This document shows positions 49,304 through 62,279 of a DNA stretch of 64,000 nucleotides, in pieces. The position numbers and the translations under genes were made by a program. Each line of letters begins with the position of its first letter. Position 1 is the stretch's first letter. A model generated the notes under the pieces. It did not search any database, was not told the DNA's origin, and saw nothing but the letters and a program-made list of their open reading frames with translations. Source of the DNA: Apostichopus japonicus (Eukaryota; Echinodermata; Holothuroidea; Aspidochirotida; Stichopodidae); the NCBI RefSeq assembly GCF_037975245.1, contig NC_092582.1:6424001-6488000 (forward strand), given 5' to 3'.

Positions 49304-52300
49304 ATGGTTGCCAGACGAGGACAAAAGAAGGGTAAAAAGATAGGAGCACAGATTCTTTTCTCTATTCGGTCTATATTTATCGATATAGACTAAAATATTT
49401 TTAACAGTTTTCCCACATTTCGTCACTTTCTTCAAAGTCTAGCCTGGCTTGCAACGTATAGGCTACGTGTATTCTAAGCTTAACGTAAGATAACACAGGC
49501 GAATGCCAATTTAAGCCAATTTAATGTTATATTTTACTGGATATCTGTAAAGCACACTTCTTGCTTATATCGATTGAAAGCAGTGTTAAGCTATTTAAGG
49601 CCTATTTTATTGATAGCTTACCTGACTAGAATAGGCTTTTAGGCGTATCTGTAAGAGTATTAGTAAAAAATAATACGCCAACGTATACGCCTGCAGGTAC
49701 AAATTGAAATCCAAGCTTAACATGTAAACTTGCGGGTCGCTATTCCTGTGTTCTTATACGCCACAGTAATAAAGTTATATTTATTGCGTTTTGGATTTCC
49801 AAGACAATACAAATATTGCAAAAAGACGAGGCCTATTGAATGTTAAAGCATATTTACTTATTTCGGTCTTCTTTTCATTTTCTTTTCAGCCAAGGCACCT
49901 GCAAGGTAAGTTCATGTTTACATCTTCATTCTTATATATTGCTGTTCGTTTGTGTGTAGTTTGTGTGCATGGTGTGACGCCAAATTAAAATAGCGCATAG
50001 CCCCCCCCCCCTCCCCCACACCTTTCAAACGCCTCTAATTTGTAGCCTTGAAATATTAAGCAGAGTGCTATATGTATAGAATGCGAAATTGACATTAATG
50101 TTGGCCTAGGGCTGTTAAGGCATTCTCGAGTCAACATGCAAATGTATTTAGACACATTTGGGCTCTGAACTCATCGGGGACTTCCCCTGCCCCCCCCCAC
50201 CTCCTCTAAACCTCTCCTACCATCTCGAAGAGCTGGTAAAGGCCACGACAGTGTATTCTCCTAAGGACATCATGAAAAAATGACACAACAAACCATCGCA
50301 TAGTAGGCTAATCACTTCAACTTTTATTGTTTTGACGTTAATCCACACGATAAGGTTTTGTGATTAAGATGTACCGTATCAAAACTTCTCGTTCTTTGAG
50401 CAGCATGAATAAACATCACTTAATCTCACAAAACAACTGCAACAACGAACAGACCAAGGGCGGCGGAAGCACTTTAATCTGGGGGGGGGGCACCGACATC
50501 AAAAGGCACTTTGCAGAAATTCGATTGGACTGATGCAGCCTTATATTTAGTACCCTTTATAACTCTTATTGTATTATCTTATTTGCGTATACACATCACT
50601 CCATCAATCCCCCCCCCCCCCCCCCCAAGGAAAATATGCATACTAGCACTGCAATATCCAATGTGCAAATTGGGAAACAAGCAACAAGTTTTCTTTTGAG
50701 ACAAAATGAGGTGAAATCATGCTAGTTGCTAATGTAGGAATCTATCGAATTAGAGTTTATTTCTTGCTAATATCTTAACAATTTTTTTCCATTGGAAATA
50801 GTTTTGAGTTTGACCCACAGAAATTCATTAAAAGTCAGGGGCGTATCCAGGATTTGCAAAGTTGTATGCGCGACTATCTGAGCCGAGCGCCACCATCAGT
50901 TGGCGCGGAGCGTAGAAGAAAATTTTGGGTTTTACAAACCCCTCAGATGGCCGGAAACGGCCTTCCCGAGTGTTCATTCTGGTTCCCTGGCCTCTTGCTA
51001 ACTTGAGACACCTCAATTTTTATGTAGAAAAAGGGCACATTTTTAACCTGAGGAAAAGTGGGGGGGGGGGCACGTGCCCCCTGTGCCCCCCGGTTCCGCC
51101 GCCCTTGGAACAGACTGACAGACAAACAAAATCAAAGCAGGGAGAAACTGCGTCTCTTAAAAGTATGATTCTTAAAATTGTTTAGAGCCACCATTTGCTT
51201 TTTACCGATGCTGAATGTAGCTAACGACTTCTCTTCATGTACAGGAGGCGAAGCGCTGCTAAGCGTGCAGCTCCAGCGGTAAAGAAGGCCGCTGCACCGA
51301 AACGCAGAGCAGCAAACCGCCGTCCAAAGAGTGCAAAGAAGGTAAGCATACTATGAAATTTAAAATAGAAAAACAGACAAAAAGCCACTAAATATCTAAT
51401 CCGGACGTAACAAAAATTTGCCTATTCGATTTTTTTCTCCCCGTCTATCTCTATGTGGAAACCCTTCATATAAGTAACTTCAGTTATAACAAGGGCGTAG
51501 GAACCGGGGGGCTGGGGGGCGCCAGCCCCCCAGTGAAAAATGTGGAGGGGCGGAAGTATCATTCCGCCCCCCCGCTTCGCAAGTCAGAAAACCCCTTTTT
51601 CATTTCCAAATGAGAAAAAAATCTCATTTGGAGCACCAAATTGCATCTAAGGCCTGGTGAAAATACAAAATTAAGTTTACAAAATGGAGTGGGTGTTGAA
51701 GTGTGCTATATTGCACCAAATTGCATCTGAGGCTACCTGGAAATGCAAAAAATTCCAAAGGGGAGGGGACACCCCTCCCCTTAGACCCCTCCCCTAGGCC
51801 GGCCATCAGTCTTCAGCCCCCCCACTCAAAAGTACCTTCCTACGCCACTGAGTTATAATGTGAGTGGAATAGGGGGTCAGAGGTTACTTTTCGTGGTCCA
51901 AGTCAAGCTTATATATGTTTACTGTCTCTTCGTGCTGGTAAAATGTCAAGTTCTTTTTTGTTGTTTTTAGTATCATTTAGAAAACAAGTACTGTAAAATA
52001 TATGAAACAATGTTAAAATATCACATACACATCCTACCGTGTAATTTCACTTCCATCCGATCAAAAGTTCTTAGTGTAACTTTGAGTTTCATTCGAGATA
52101 AATATCTTACTTTTGAAAGTGAATGGACTCTTGCAGCAGATAAACTACAGTCCGACTCCTTTTGTAGTATGTAGGTCTCTACTGCATACCGCAACCCCTC
52201 ATAACAACTTTGTTTCGACCAGCGTGACTGAGCGTAATAAAATAGCATATTTTTGGTGAATGCTTGATACACAGACGATTTCACCATTGAACACAAACCA

Positions 52301-52443
52301 TACTGACAGAATTCGAATTTCCTTTTCTCTTTCAGGCTAAACCAGCAGCCCGCAGGAGGAGTGTCTCGGCTCCAGCAGCCAAGAATGCCTTCCTGGCTCA
52401 GAGAAGGAGCAATCGCATCCGACGATCCTCGGTGTCAAAGTAG
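49304..52443 (+). CDS. Sperm-type nuclear basic protein (H1-tail / phi-zero-like), 4 exons, 82 aa
   Basis: Exons 49304-49331, 49890-49905, 51245-51341 and 52336-52443 join with matched phases (1, 2, 0) and GT..AG borders. The 82-residue product is almost entirely Lys, Arg, Ala, Pro and Ser. It begins MVARRGQKKAK, has AAKRAAPAVKKAAAPKRR in the middle and ends NRIRRSSVSK, with possible SPKK-like phosphosites absent but RRSV and RRSS kinase sites present. There is no globular H1 domain. Such proteins compact sperm DNA; sea cucumbers have the phi-zero protein of about 78 aa, related to H1 tails, and this length and composition fit it. AATAAA lies at 52545. The introns argue against a replication-dependent histone gene. 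An H1-derived or protamine-like protein of another lineage is the alternative. Confidence 0.8.
49890..49905 (+). other. 16-nt microexon of the basic protein gene
   Basis: The microexon CCAAGGCACCTGCAAG is bounded by tcttttcag and gtaagt. Exon 1 ends in phase 1 and exon 3 needs phase 2 before it, so without these 16 nt the frame breaks. With them the sequence reads A-K-A-P-A-R, in keeping with the rest of the protein. Confidence 0.8.
50455..51107. mobile_element. hAT-like non-autonomous element, 653 bp, 8-bp target duplication
   Basis: The ends are the perfect inverted repeat CAAGGGCGGCGGAA / TTCCGCCGCCCTTG, flanked on both sides by the 8-bp direct repeat GAACAGAC (50447-50454 and 51108-51115). 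G- and C-runs follow each end. A second element start (caggggcgtatccagga, about 50837) appears nested inside. No transposase was found. It lies in intron 2 of the basic protein gene. Confidence 0.92.
51490..51850. mobile_element. hAT-like MITE, 361 bp, 8-bp target duplication
   Basis: The ends CAAGGGCGTAGGAA and, inverted, CAGTGGCGTAGGAA match at 12 of 14 positions. The 8-bp direct repeat AGTTATAA flanks both sides (51482-51489 and 51851-51858). The interior is rich in G/C runs and has no ORF. It lies in intron 3 of the basic protein gene. Confidence 0.92.
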
Positions 52444-52544
52444 ATGGACCTATGCTTTAGCCAACAACTTATTAACATCCAGAACTTTATTCCAAATTTA
52501 ATCTGTCGATTGATGAACTACCATGCATGGGAAGAATAATTAGT

Positions 52545-52550
52545 AATAAA
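52545..52550 (+). terminator. Polyadenylation signal of the basic protein gene
   Basis: AATAAA overlapping AATAAATAAA about 100 nt after the TAG at 52441, a normal short 3' UTR. Confidence 0.7.
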
Positions 52551-52559
52551 TAAAAAATA

Positions 52560-55382
52560 TTGCGTTCACCTTTTCCGCTGTTGTGCAGGCTTTTGGTCAA
52601 AATTCATTCCGTATTCAGAGAGAGGCTTGTCTCTTAAATGTAGGAATAGTAAACAGCCAAACAGAAGCTCATAGCTATCAAGTATAATCTTAAAGGGCCC
52701 CCGCCCACCTCCCCCCCCCATTCCCGTACTTCACATACACACCCCAAATTTCTCACTAACAATTAGGCACATATGAATGGTACAGTGTTTGCCAATCTTG
52801 CACCGTCATTCCCAGATCGTCATTCCTCTAACTCCACGTTGCCCCTCCACATTAACTGAGAGTAACAAGTTTGACTGTTACCATGTACGGGAATTTTCCT
52901 CGTAAGGCCTACCACGTATAGTAAATTTTGGAAGGGGAAAAAATCCCTTAAAACTGTAGTTTGTACCGAGGGGTCCGATAGCTATCTATCATAGATCACA
53001 ACCACGTTGGAATACTTCCCATCCTTTGTTTACAATATCATACATACAGGTTGTTTGTTACCTGTCCTTTAATCAAACTAAAAGAATTTTCTTGGTCTAA
53101 AATCAGCTGCAAGTTTCGATGATTGCATCACATTAGTCTTCTGTGGATGATTAAGTTTATGAAAAGTGAGATAGAAACCTGAAGTGCCCCTTTTGTTGAT
53201 GTATAGAACCCCTTATTTCCATTATATTTTTGGAAGGACAATGTGACCATTTGTTGATTGAAAAGCAGCCCCTTGTTGAAAAGTTTAAACCAAAAAAAGT
53301 AATTAATTAAAAAGGTTAAGGTTGTGCTAAAACACATTCCAATACTGGAATTTTAAGGTGCAGAACACACAGAAGGGTCTATCTTGTCGCGAAGTTTTGA
53401 GGTGCGTTTTCGGTTTGTTTCAAATCAAAGTCACATGTCCTATTATCCTTCCCACTCCCACCCCACTTTACCCTTCTCTGCCATCTCTACATAGCATAGA
53501 ATGCTTCTGAAATGTGGGCACCGTGTCTCATCTGAAGCAGTGCTTATTGAGAGCCTTTTTGAAAGGGCAAAATTGAGAGTGGTTGCATTGAGCAACCTAA
53601 TGCAAAGGTAACAACGTAGAAGGTAAGAACCACCCCTGCTAAAATCCCTCTCCCCAACTGTAACTCTTAGTAATGGTCTATTTGCATATATGTTTCTTCA
53701 TGTGAGTAAATTCAATCAGCTTGACAATTTGACCAACGAATCCAAAGACACAACAAACAACACTGTAATTATAATATCTAATAATTTAATTGTTCATAAC
53801 TTACATTGCAACAAATTGCACAAGAGTACCATGAATACCTCAGAAGAGAATATCTTTAGATAATGAAAGGTTAGTGGTGGCTATTAACTATATGTGTAAC
53901 ACACAGAGAGCAAAATATAACAATACAGATTATAGAAACTAGATACCATACAGTACCACACTACAAAATGAACCAATATAATACATAATGAAACAATTGT
54001 ATAAGTAGACCCGATTACACTAGCTAATCTATGTAATATGATGAGCAACATTTACCAAACAACCAAGGATTATTTGACTCTGTTTGGGATGTGGCAGATG
54101 CATAATATTCTAAAGGAAGGGGTTTGGCCATGGGGTAGTTGAAGTCACTCCCATGGAGGGGGATCTGGGCATTTTAGACATATTTAGACTACAGTATAAA
54201 GTAGGTATCTTAATTAGGTCTGTATGCAATGCTGTTCTATTGGCTAACATTGTTTTTTTGTTGGATTGAAATAGCGGTGTGGGTGTACACACTCCCACAA
54301 CCCTTGGATACAAGCCTGACTAGACTGAAGACTTGAGCAAGTCTGAAAATGAGATTTAAAAAAAACAATAATGCTTGAGGATATGGTTTTTTATTACTAC
54401 ATTTGTATTGGTTGCATTTGCAAATATTGTTGCTAAGGCAACAAAGTTTCTGACATTTACTGTATAAGAGAGTTCACCTCCTAGTGGCACTATAGTTTTG
54501 AACTATCTTCCAAATGGAGCAAGATTTTTGTTAGCCGTATCTTTGGGAGGGGGGGGGGGGTTGAGGGCTGGCAATCATTACCAAACTCTCTATGATATTA
54601 GATTAAACGGATGGTTGGCTTTCAGAAACCTTTATGAAGCACACATAGATATGATTATATACAGTAAACTTAACTACTCAACACTTTCTTGTCAAAATAA
54701 TCAAATGCAAGATAGGATAAGATAATTGCTACTCTTAAAAGTAGAGAAACTATGATGAAAGTAAATCCATGATTCTCATAGAAATAGATTATAAGGTAAT
54801 AATAAAATTGGAATAAGTAGATCACTCACGATAAAGGACAACAAAACTCAGAAAATGTTCTTAGTGTCTGCTTCCCTCTATGGGCTTATGACCCACCCAT
54901 TAAACTTGTCGACCCACTAATTGCTTAGGAAAGTGGGGGGCACTGCGAACTGAGAAATATCTTCGGAATTGCTAACGACAAACATTCCAATCAAAAACAC
55001 AAATGATTCCGTTTGAGAACGAGATGAACTACGCTTGAAGGTTATAGCACATTGTGTGATAAACTTACATGGGAACCTTAAATAGTACATTGACCCATGT
55101 TACAATTACATTCAACCTTCAACTGAATGGAGAGTGGAACATTGCATCAATATTGTGCGAAATTGTTAAAAAAATTATTTAACAAACTTAGTGCATAATA
55201 AGTTTCCACAAAGTTACACTCTATATCACAGCAAGAAAATGCTGCTTTCTTTTTTAATCTTCATATCACATACTTGAAAAGTTGGTCCTTTTTTGTTCAG
55301 GTAGAGGATCCTTCTGTTAAGAAATTCTGGCAAGTTTTGGGAAAATGTAGAACTGTATTTGAAAATGTTGACTTCCAATTGA
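52560..55382. other. Stretch between the basic protein gene and NCS-1 stop codon
   Basis: This is presumably the NCS-1 3' UTR (minus strand) plus intergenic DNA. I saw no exon-like sequence, only C- and G-runs (about 52712, 54548) and AT-rich sequence. Where the NCS-1 transcript ends could not be fixed. Confidence 0.5.
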
Positions 55383-58300
55383 TCACACCAGACCATCATA
55401 GAGAGAGAGGGCTTGAACAATAGATGGATCTGCCTTTGAACCTTCGTGGAATTCTTCCTGAGTGATACGATCATCACGATCCTAAGATAGGAAATAAGGA
55501 AATAAAAAAAACATTAGAAATAAAAACAAGCAGCAGGATTTGCGCAAGAAAAGGCGTATACAAAAACGGGATCGGAAAACACACATTTTCTTTCGGAATG
55601 GTAAATTCGGAAAGGAAGAGTGACCTATAGGAGCGGTCACCGAGGGGGACAGTGCTAAAATTATTCCAGTGGCGTCTTGGTAGACTAGGAAGTGCACTAG
55701 TGTAGTTGGAGACAGGTAAGAGAGGAGTGAAGTAAATAGATAGCACAGTCTTTCACCTTCATATGACTGCAACAAATATGCCAACACAGAAGGCTACGAA
55801 ATTTTGATGGAAATCGTTAATAATTCCTGCTTTGCAAGGAGAGTAGATGGGCAAAATAGATTCACTTTGCTTACAAGATATAGATCTTGCCTACAAGTAC
55901 TAGGATTTAACAAATAGAGGAAACTCATGAATGGCATTACCCCTAATGAGCACTAAATAATATATGTTACATAATGCAGGAATAAAAACTGTTATTTCAA
56001 GATTTGAAAACCTTTTGATAAAATGCTCTCTATAAGTTTGCAGATGCCCATTTTGTTGGACACTGATTGTTGCTTACGGACTCTTAAATCTTTTCTTGAG
56101 ACTCGAGGGTACACCAGCAGTGAAAGACAGACCAATTAGTGCAACAGTCAGCCATGTTGATCACAAAAGTATTAACTTTTCTGACCCAGTTATATGATCA
56201 CATGACAAAAGAAGGGTGTATAGAACTAAAGTACACACAAACTATCAATAGAACTATTCCCTGCTAGCCTCAATGACCAACGTAACTCTCACCTTATCCA
56301 TGAGCCTGAATATTTTGTCTACCCTCTTCTCTGGTGTCTTTTCATCCTCTGGAAGCTGCACCATGTTCCCTACCATGGTGTAGATAGCATCCACAATGTT
56401 GAGCATCTCGGATTTGGTGATGAAGCCATCATTATCCAGGTCGTATAGTCGGAATGCCCCTGAAGATCAAACCCATAAAAACATAAAATATTTTATCTCA
56501 ATACTAAAGCCCCCAAACAGAAGTAAAAATAGATGATAACCGCTACAGACCTTTTTGCATAAGTTATATGTAATGAAATACTGAATATTCAGTTTGCAAA
56601 ATTTGAAATTTGTGAAATAATTCATTTGGGGGGCAAAACAAGCTCAATTTCAGCACCATATTTTTGGCAACTCACAATTTAAAGGATTTACACTGAATCA
56701 AGTTTGCCTCTGGAATCTTTGTTGTTGGGAAATAATTTGAAATGAAACAAGACACAGACAACTACTGTCATTTACCATCCCAAATTTTAACAAGAGTTAA
56801 AACCTGTGAATAATGTATTATTCATAAGGCAATGTAAACAATGTACACTCTAAAACTTCTGACTGCAAAGGGAGAAAAACATTTGGCATAATTGTTTAGG
56901 AAATACTAAACAGATAAAGAAATACACAACAAAAGTAATGTTTAATTAAACTCTCCTAGCCTTGCCTCAGAAAGGCTTTAATGCCGCAAATACTTACAGT
57001 CAAGTTTTTCCTCTAGGTTGCCACGGGAAGTCACAGAGAGTGCTTTGACATATTCATCAAATTCTATAGCTCCATCCTGCCATGGAAAGGAGGAGAAAAA
57101 AGAAAAGCTTTATAAAACTTGTTTGATATAGAAGTGAACACAATGCAGTATCTTTTACATGATTCACTGAAAATATACTGAAAACAAACTCACAAGAGTC
57201 CACTTTTTACATTAAAAATTCAACTATAGTAGGTAGGTGTTGAGGAACTTTGTGGTAGAAATGTTCCACAACTTTACAACTTTGTTTTATCAATAGGCTA
57301 ATCACCCCTCAATAAACCCCATGCCACTGAATTTATCATCATACTCTCCTTAGTTGCTAATTCAAACTGTATTTTTAACTTCCAGGAAGTAAACCATCAC
57401 GTATAGTATGATGGGTTGTCTGCATGTGTGAATGTGTGTGCATTTTTCTTTTCCTTCCCTTTCTTCCTACTGGTGTGTCCCTTCTCAGGTTTTAGAGAAC
57501 TCCAAGATTCATGCTCCTACTTTTCTGTACTCATGTTAAATATTGGTTACACAAAAATTAAGAAAACTGTAATTATATCGAAAAAGAGAATTTATAAACA
57601 TCCTCACCTGATTTTCATCAAAGACTTTGAACACAAAGGAGGCAAATTTGGTGGCATCCCCAAATGGAAAGAACTGTTGATAAATCTGGATGAACTCCTG
57701 AGAGAAATTGACAACATAAGTACAATAATACAGCAAAAAATTTAAATGAAATATGGTCAAGACAGAGGGTTGTATTGTATTAACTTGAAAACTGAAAAAC
57801 TTTGATTTACTCTGTCTACCAATATTAGATATTTCAAGAATGACGCTTGGCAGAATTTTTAGTTGTCTCAATCGCATAGTTCAATGAAGTATTAAAAAAA
57901 TAAAAACTTGAGTGCAGGTCGTCAATTTTAAAGCCATTCTGGTTTTCAAAAAAATCATTTCAAAATATGCACTACGTTCTACTAGAGTTCTTCTGTTCCA
58001 TGCCTTAATGTATGTTGAATGTCAGTCCATTTTCACACACGCCTTTTAGCATCGAATCTCTCAACAGGATACCATAGTATGAAATATTATACCATTTGCA
58101 GGTGACAGATTTGACATGCCATATCAATTCTCCTATAATTATGAACATAAGTAATTGTGGTTTTTATGATCTTACATTCTGCCAGCTTGCTACTCTGATA
58201 TATTAGTGTTCCATTGATAGAATGTAATAAAAAAAAATGGAAAAAAAAATGCTTAAACAGAAAATTAAATCTTTGTTGATAAATTGCAAGTTGTTTATAA

Positions 58301-60345
58301 AGCTTTCGTAAAACATTGAATCAAGTTGTCTGTGGCGTTCACCACAAGCATGGATTGCTTCTGAAAGTAGGGATGGAGGGGAAGAGGGGGGGAAGTAGCA
58401 TACATGGTTAGTGCACATAGCATGCTCTCCATCACTACTGACACTTACTTCTTTGGATAATGCTCCATGTGGGCAATCCCTCACAAAACTTTTATGCCTG
58501 TAAAAACAGAAAGAAATACATGTACAATATAAATATGTCTAGCTGAGCAATGAGCAGGCTAAAATCTGTCTGACCATAAAGTTGGCACATCATTTGTTTG
58601 CCAATTGATATGTGCAATATGTTTCTATCTTGCAACATTGTCTTTTTTGTGTGTTTTCCTTAGTTTCTGTATCTTTTCACTTTCTGCTAGAAAGAAGAGA
58701 AATTTATTCTTAACAAAGCAACATTGAGACATAGAGATGTCTACCACAGTAATCAAGACATAATATATATCTAGACAACCAAGCAAAATTTGGTAAATAA
58801 TAATAACAACCAGCCAGACGATAAAGCTTGAAAATGGACCAATTAAACCTGTCTATACACATGTATTATTATACATTCTAAGCCTCAGACTTTGTTAAAC
58901 ACTGTTAATACTTATATAATAAAGGACGATACACTTACCATTGCACTATTTCTTTTTCTGAAACTGTTTGGAAAGAGCATATATTGAAAATTACTACAAA
59001 ATTATACTGGAAATGAAAAACACAGGTTATTCAGAGAACAATTTGTTTGCATACAGTAGTTCAAGAGAGACATAGAACAAGAGCTAATCGAGGCAGCGGG
59101 TAACTTGCGCCATACAAGGGAAATATTCAAACTAGCATTAAAGTTTCCACTTTATGTCAGGAATCCAAGTATATCAACATTTGTTGTAATTGACAGTTTT
59201 GACAATATACCTGAAATTTAGTTTATCAGGCTACCACGATAACCTATTGAATATTGACCTACTGTTACAATGAACGGCAGACAAAATGATTAGGATGCAT
59301 TCTTCATAGGCACAAAAGAATCATGCAACTCCTAAGAAACCTACATGTATGCATGCTGCAATTTGATTAACTACAGTATCAAGTAATGCATCTGACAACC
59401 AAAATCAGCTTCGGCAGTCCTCTAGCAGACAACTAGTTGTTTAAATCAAATTCATATTGCAATGCAACTAAATACCCGCCTCCCCCCCCCCCAAACAGGT
59501 AAACTGATTAATATGGTATCAGCCTCCATCACTTTGAAGATACTGACATAACACAAAAATACATAAGGTCTATGATCCACCCAAAGGCAGGATTTTACTG
59601 GCCCAAAGCTGGTGTTCTATCTACCAAACCACATCTCTACTACAGTGTACAACAGTGTTTGATGATCGGACAACCAAGAGTTTAGCCCTTAAAAAGTTTT
59701 CTCCTGGTACTAAGAGTGTTTAATACATTGTAGGTACCGTACTGTAAATCTGCCATATAATCTAAAATATTGTGCTCTTCTATCCAAATCCTGAATTATC
59801 TGGGTCGAAACGTCAACCATTCCACTCTTTATACTTAATACAGTAAAGCCTATGCTCCTTCACAGCATGCAGTCCATTACTTTCAACATTTATTAACTAA
59901 TACTTCAGAACATGATGCTATACAGTAACATAAGATTGTTTCCAATACATTAATTTTCTCTTGAATTTTTGGGTAATGTATTCATCATCTCAGGACAAAG
60001 TGGTTGCCAATTTTCATAACCATATGGCTTATAATTTAATGTAAAATCATGTGTCTGGTCAAAATGCAAAGTTTGCAAACTTAAAAAAATCCAAAATAAG
60101 GTGATGTCAATGTACTAAAGTTATGAACTGTTTTTATGCCATTGTTGAAACATAAACATATTAAATATATGGCAGCTCTAGTGATTTTTATCATTAATGT
60201 TCCCTAATCTTAGCTACTAGAACAACAAGTACATTAAGAAATCTGTTATAGTATTACTGTAATGTATCTATGTATACTCACAATGGGTTTTATCACACAG
60301 TTCCTCCAATTGCTTCTGGTTAAGTTTACTTCCAGATTTCCCCAT
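55383..60345 (-). CDS. NCS1: Neuronal calcium sensor 1 (frequenin), complete, 7 exons, 190 aa
   Basis: This is an EF-hand Ca2+ sensor that regulates neurotransmitter release, PI4-kinase and receptor kinases at membranes. Exons on the minus strand: 60345-60282, 58963-58939, 58497-58449, 57697-57608, 57076-56998, 56459-56293, 55481-55383. They total 573 nt, with all phases matched and GT..AG borders, and give exactly the 190 aa of vertebrate NCS-1. MGKSGSK is an N-myristoylation signal. EF1 is the usual non-binding CPxG hand ([10 protein letters not shown]). EF2 is [12 protein letters not shown] (73-84), EF3 [12 protein letters not shown] (109-120) and EF4 [12 protein letters not shown] (157-168). 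The tail [18 protein letters not shown] is the family signature. EF4 has Asp at loop position 6 (residue 162), where Gly is normal. The coding exon has an acceptor 28 nt upstream (60374), so a 5' exon exists; see 62280-62574. Confidence 0.98.
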
Positions 60346-62279
60346 CAGGCCATTAGAAACTCTACCAAAATGTCTAAAAAAGCAAGATGACAAAAAAAAT
60401 GTATGATTTGTAGGCTCAGTACTACTCCAAGTAACAACAGCTTGTTTTCCTGCAACGTTCCCTGTCTTACATAGCCAACTCTCTGGGAAAATGTTGTGTT
60501 TGCCTACTGTACTGTATGTTTGGCGACTTTACCCTCTACCCAACTATACTATGTCAAAGACACACACTGCAACAAGGAATCTTGCAAAGAGGTCTTAAAT
60601 CAATAAAGATTACCTAACACAAGTAATCTCCTAGGTTGTTAGGTGTATTGAGTGTAGGTCCTGGCGACACACACCAGTAACCATGTATGCCTAACTGTGT
60701 CAGCTGTATGGATGACGACCTTTTAGGTTTGATTCAATTACATTTAAGAAAGATTACCTCCACCAGTGAAGGGCTGCTCTATTGTTCTAAATGTATAGCT
60801 CCTTTCTGGAAACTTGTAAACCAAAATTAGATTAGGGTGTAGATTTGAGGGGATTTCACTGAGATTGGTTTATAATTTGAACTGTTACCATGGTTACAAA
60901 GCATGCATTCAATCAATAGAAACTTAGGTACAGTAGCCTAAGTGGTTCAGTAATTGTACATTATTGCCCTACAAAGAAACAAGCTTCAAATTGAAAACTG
61001 ATGAAGCTTTCGAAGAAAACCCCCAAAAGACATTAAAACCTTAAATATTTGAGCTTTTCACCAGCATATTTTGTATCTCTCTAAATAACACTTAAAGAAA
61101 TAACAAATCACGGTATTTTACTTTAAATTGTTTCTACTAAACTTTTGTTTTAACCTTAAGTGCAACATGTTCTTTATCTTTTTGCACATTCATGTTTTTC
61201 AATATTTTTTTAGTTCAATAGTCAAGTGACTCGTACAAGGTTTAGATTTGAAGGTATTTTAGATTAATTTGTTTGAAGTATGACCATAATTACCAAGAAT
61301 ACATTCAATCAGTACAAAATCATGTAAGTCTTGGTAAGTTATTGTACATTATTACCCTAAATAAACAAGCTTTTGCTTAGAAACTTCAGAAACAATAGTC
61401 AAGCGACTTCTTCAAGTTTGTCCAGTTATACCCCCGAGATACATGCAGGGATGTAAGTCAGGGAAAAATACTGGTAATGAATGGATTCCACCTTCAAACG
61501 AAGCGAGTTATCACCACACTGTGAAATACTGAAAACAGTTCAAAACACTAAAGTTCTGTGAAGACAAGCCGCTAAATAAATATTGCTTTTGTGTGGCACA
61601 ATTTTGATTAACTTCCGTAGTGATACTGCAAACCACTTGCTGGGCAACCACTATACAATAATTGTCAAATAAACAGCTTTTGGAGTACAAATGATCTGGT
61701 TTACATCTGCAGTGTTGTTTACCAATTTCCATTCTGTTGGACAGTTTGTTAAGGATTTCCACTTAACTTCTCACCTGTTCAAGGTTAAAGTAACATATAA
61801 AAAAAACCAAAAAACAAGAAAACTGACATCCCTCCTAGACACAATGCATATAATTAATCATATAATCCTGCTCTGTGAAAATGAAAAAGTTTGCAATTTA
61901 AAAGGTGAAGCAAGAGATAGCTAATTATCAGTCTGAAGAACTTTCAAATCTCATGAAGCTCTTTTGAATAATTTTAAAGAGTTTAGTCTATCTGTGGTAA
62001 TATTATAATGGGGTGTTTCATGTGTTCCACACAAGGTATGATCCATGGTGAGGTGAATCAGTAATACACTCATACACCACAACTGTAAAATGTTTGGTGG
62101 GAGATTGCATCGTTTTTAACCCGCAAATATGAGTACATATGCTTCCGTGAATCCATGTAACAACTGTTGCTTTGCATTTCTGTGGTAATTTACAATAGAT
62201 ATATCTACAACCTCCATACTTTGCTTATAGGTACTATAATTTCATCAATCCTTCTGAAACATGACAGATCAAAACCTAC
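60346..62279. other. Probable first NCS-1 intron and 5' UTR sequence
   Basis: No other coding exon was recognised. The acceptor ttgcttttttag ends at 60374, leaving 28 nt (60373-60346) as leader of the NCS-1 start exon. That leader is open in the NCS-1 frame. Confidence 0.5.

Noticed and set aside
49332-49393. Read-through of basic protein exon 1 to a TAG/TAA 20 codons later
   Set aside because: The extension loses the basic composition, while a phase-matched splice into the microexon restores it.
57416-57877. ORFs of 109 and 113 codons on opposite strands
   Set aside because: Both are shadows of or run-ons from NCS-1 exon 57697-57608; the real product is the spliced one.
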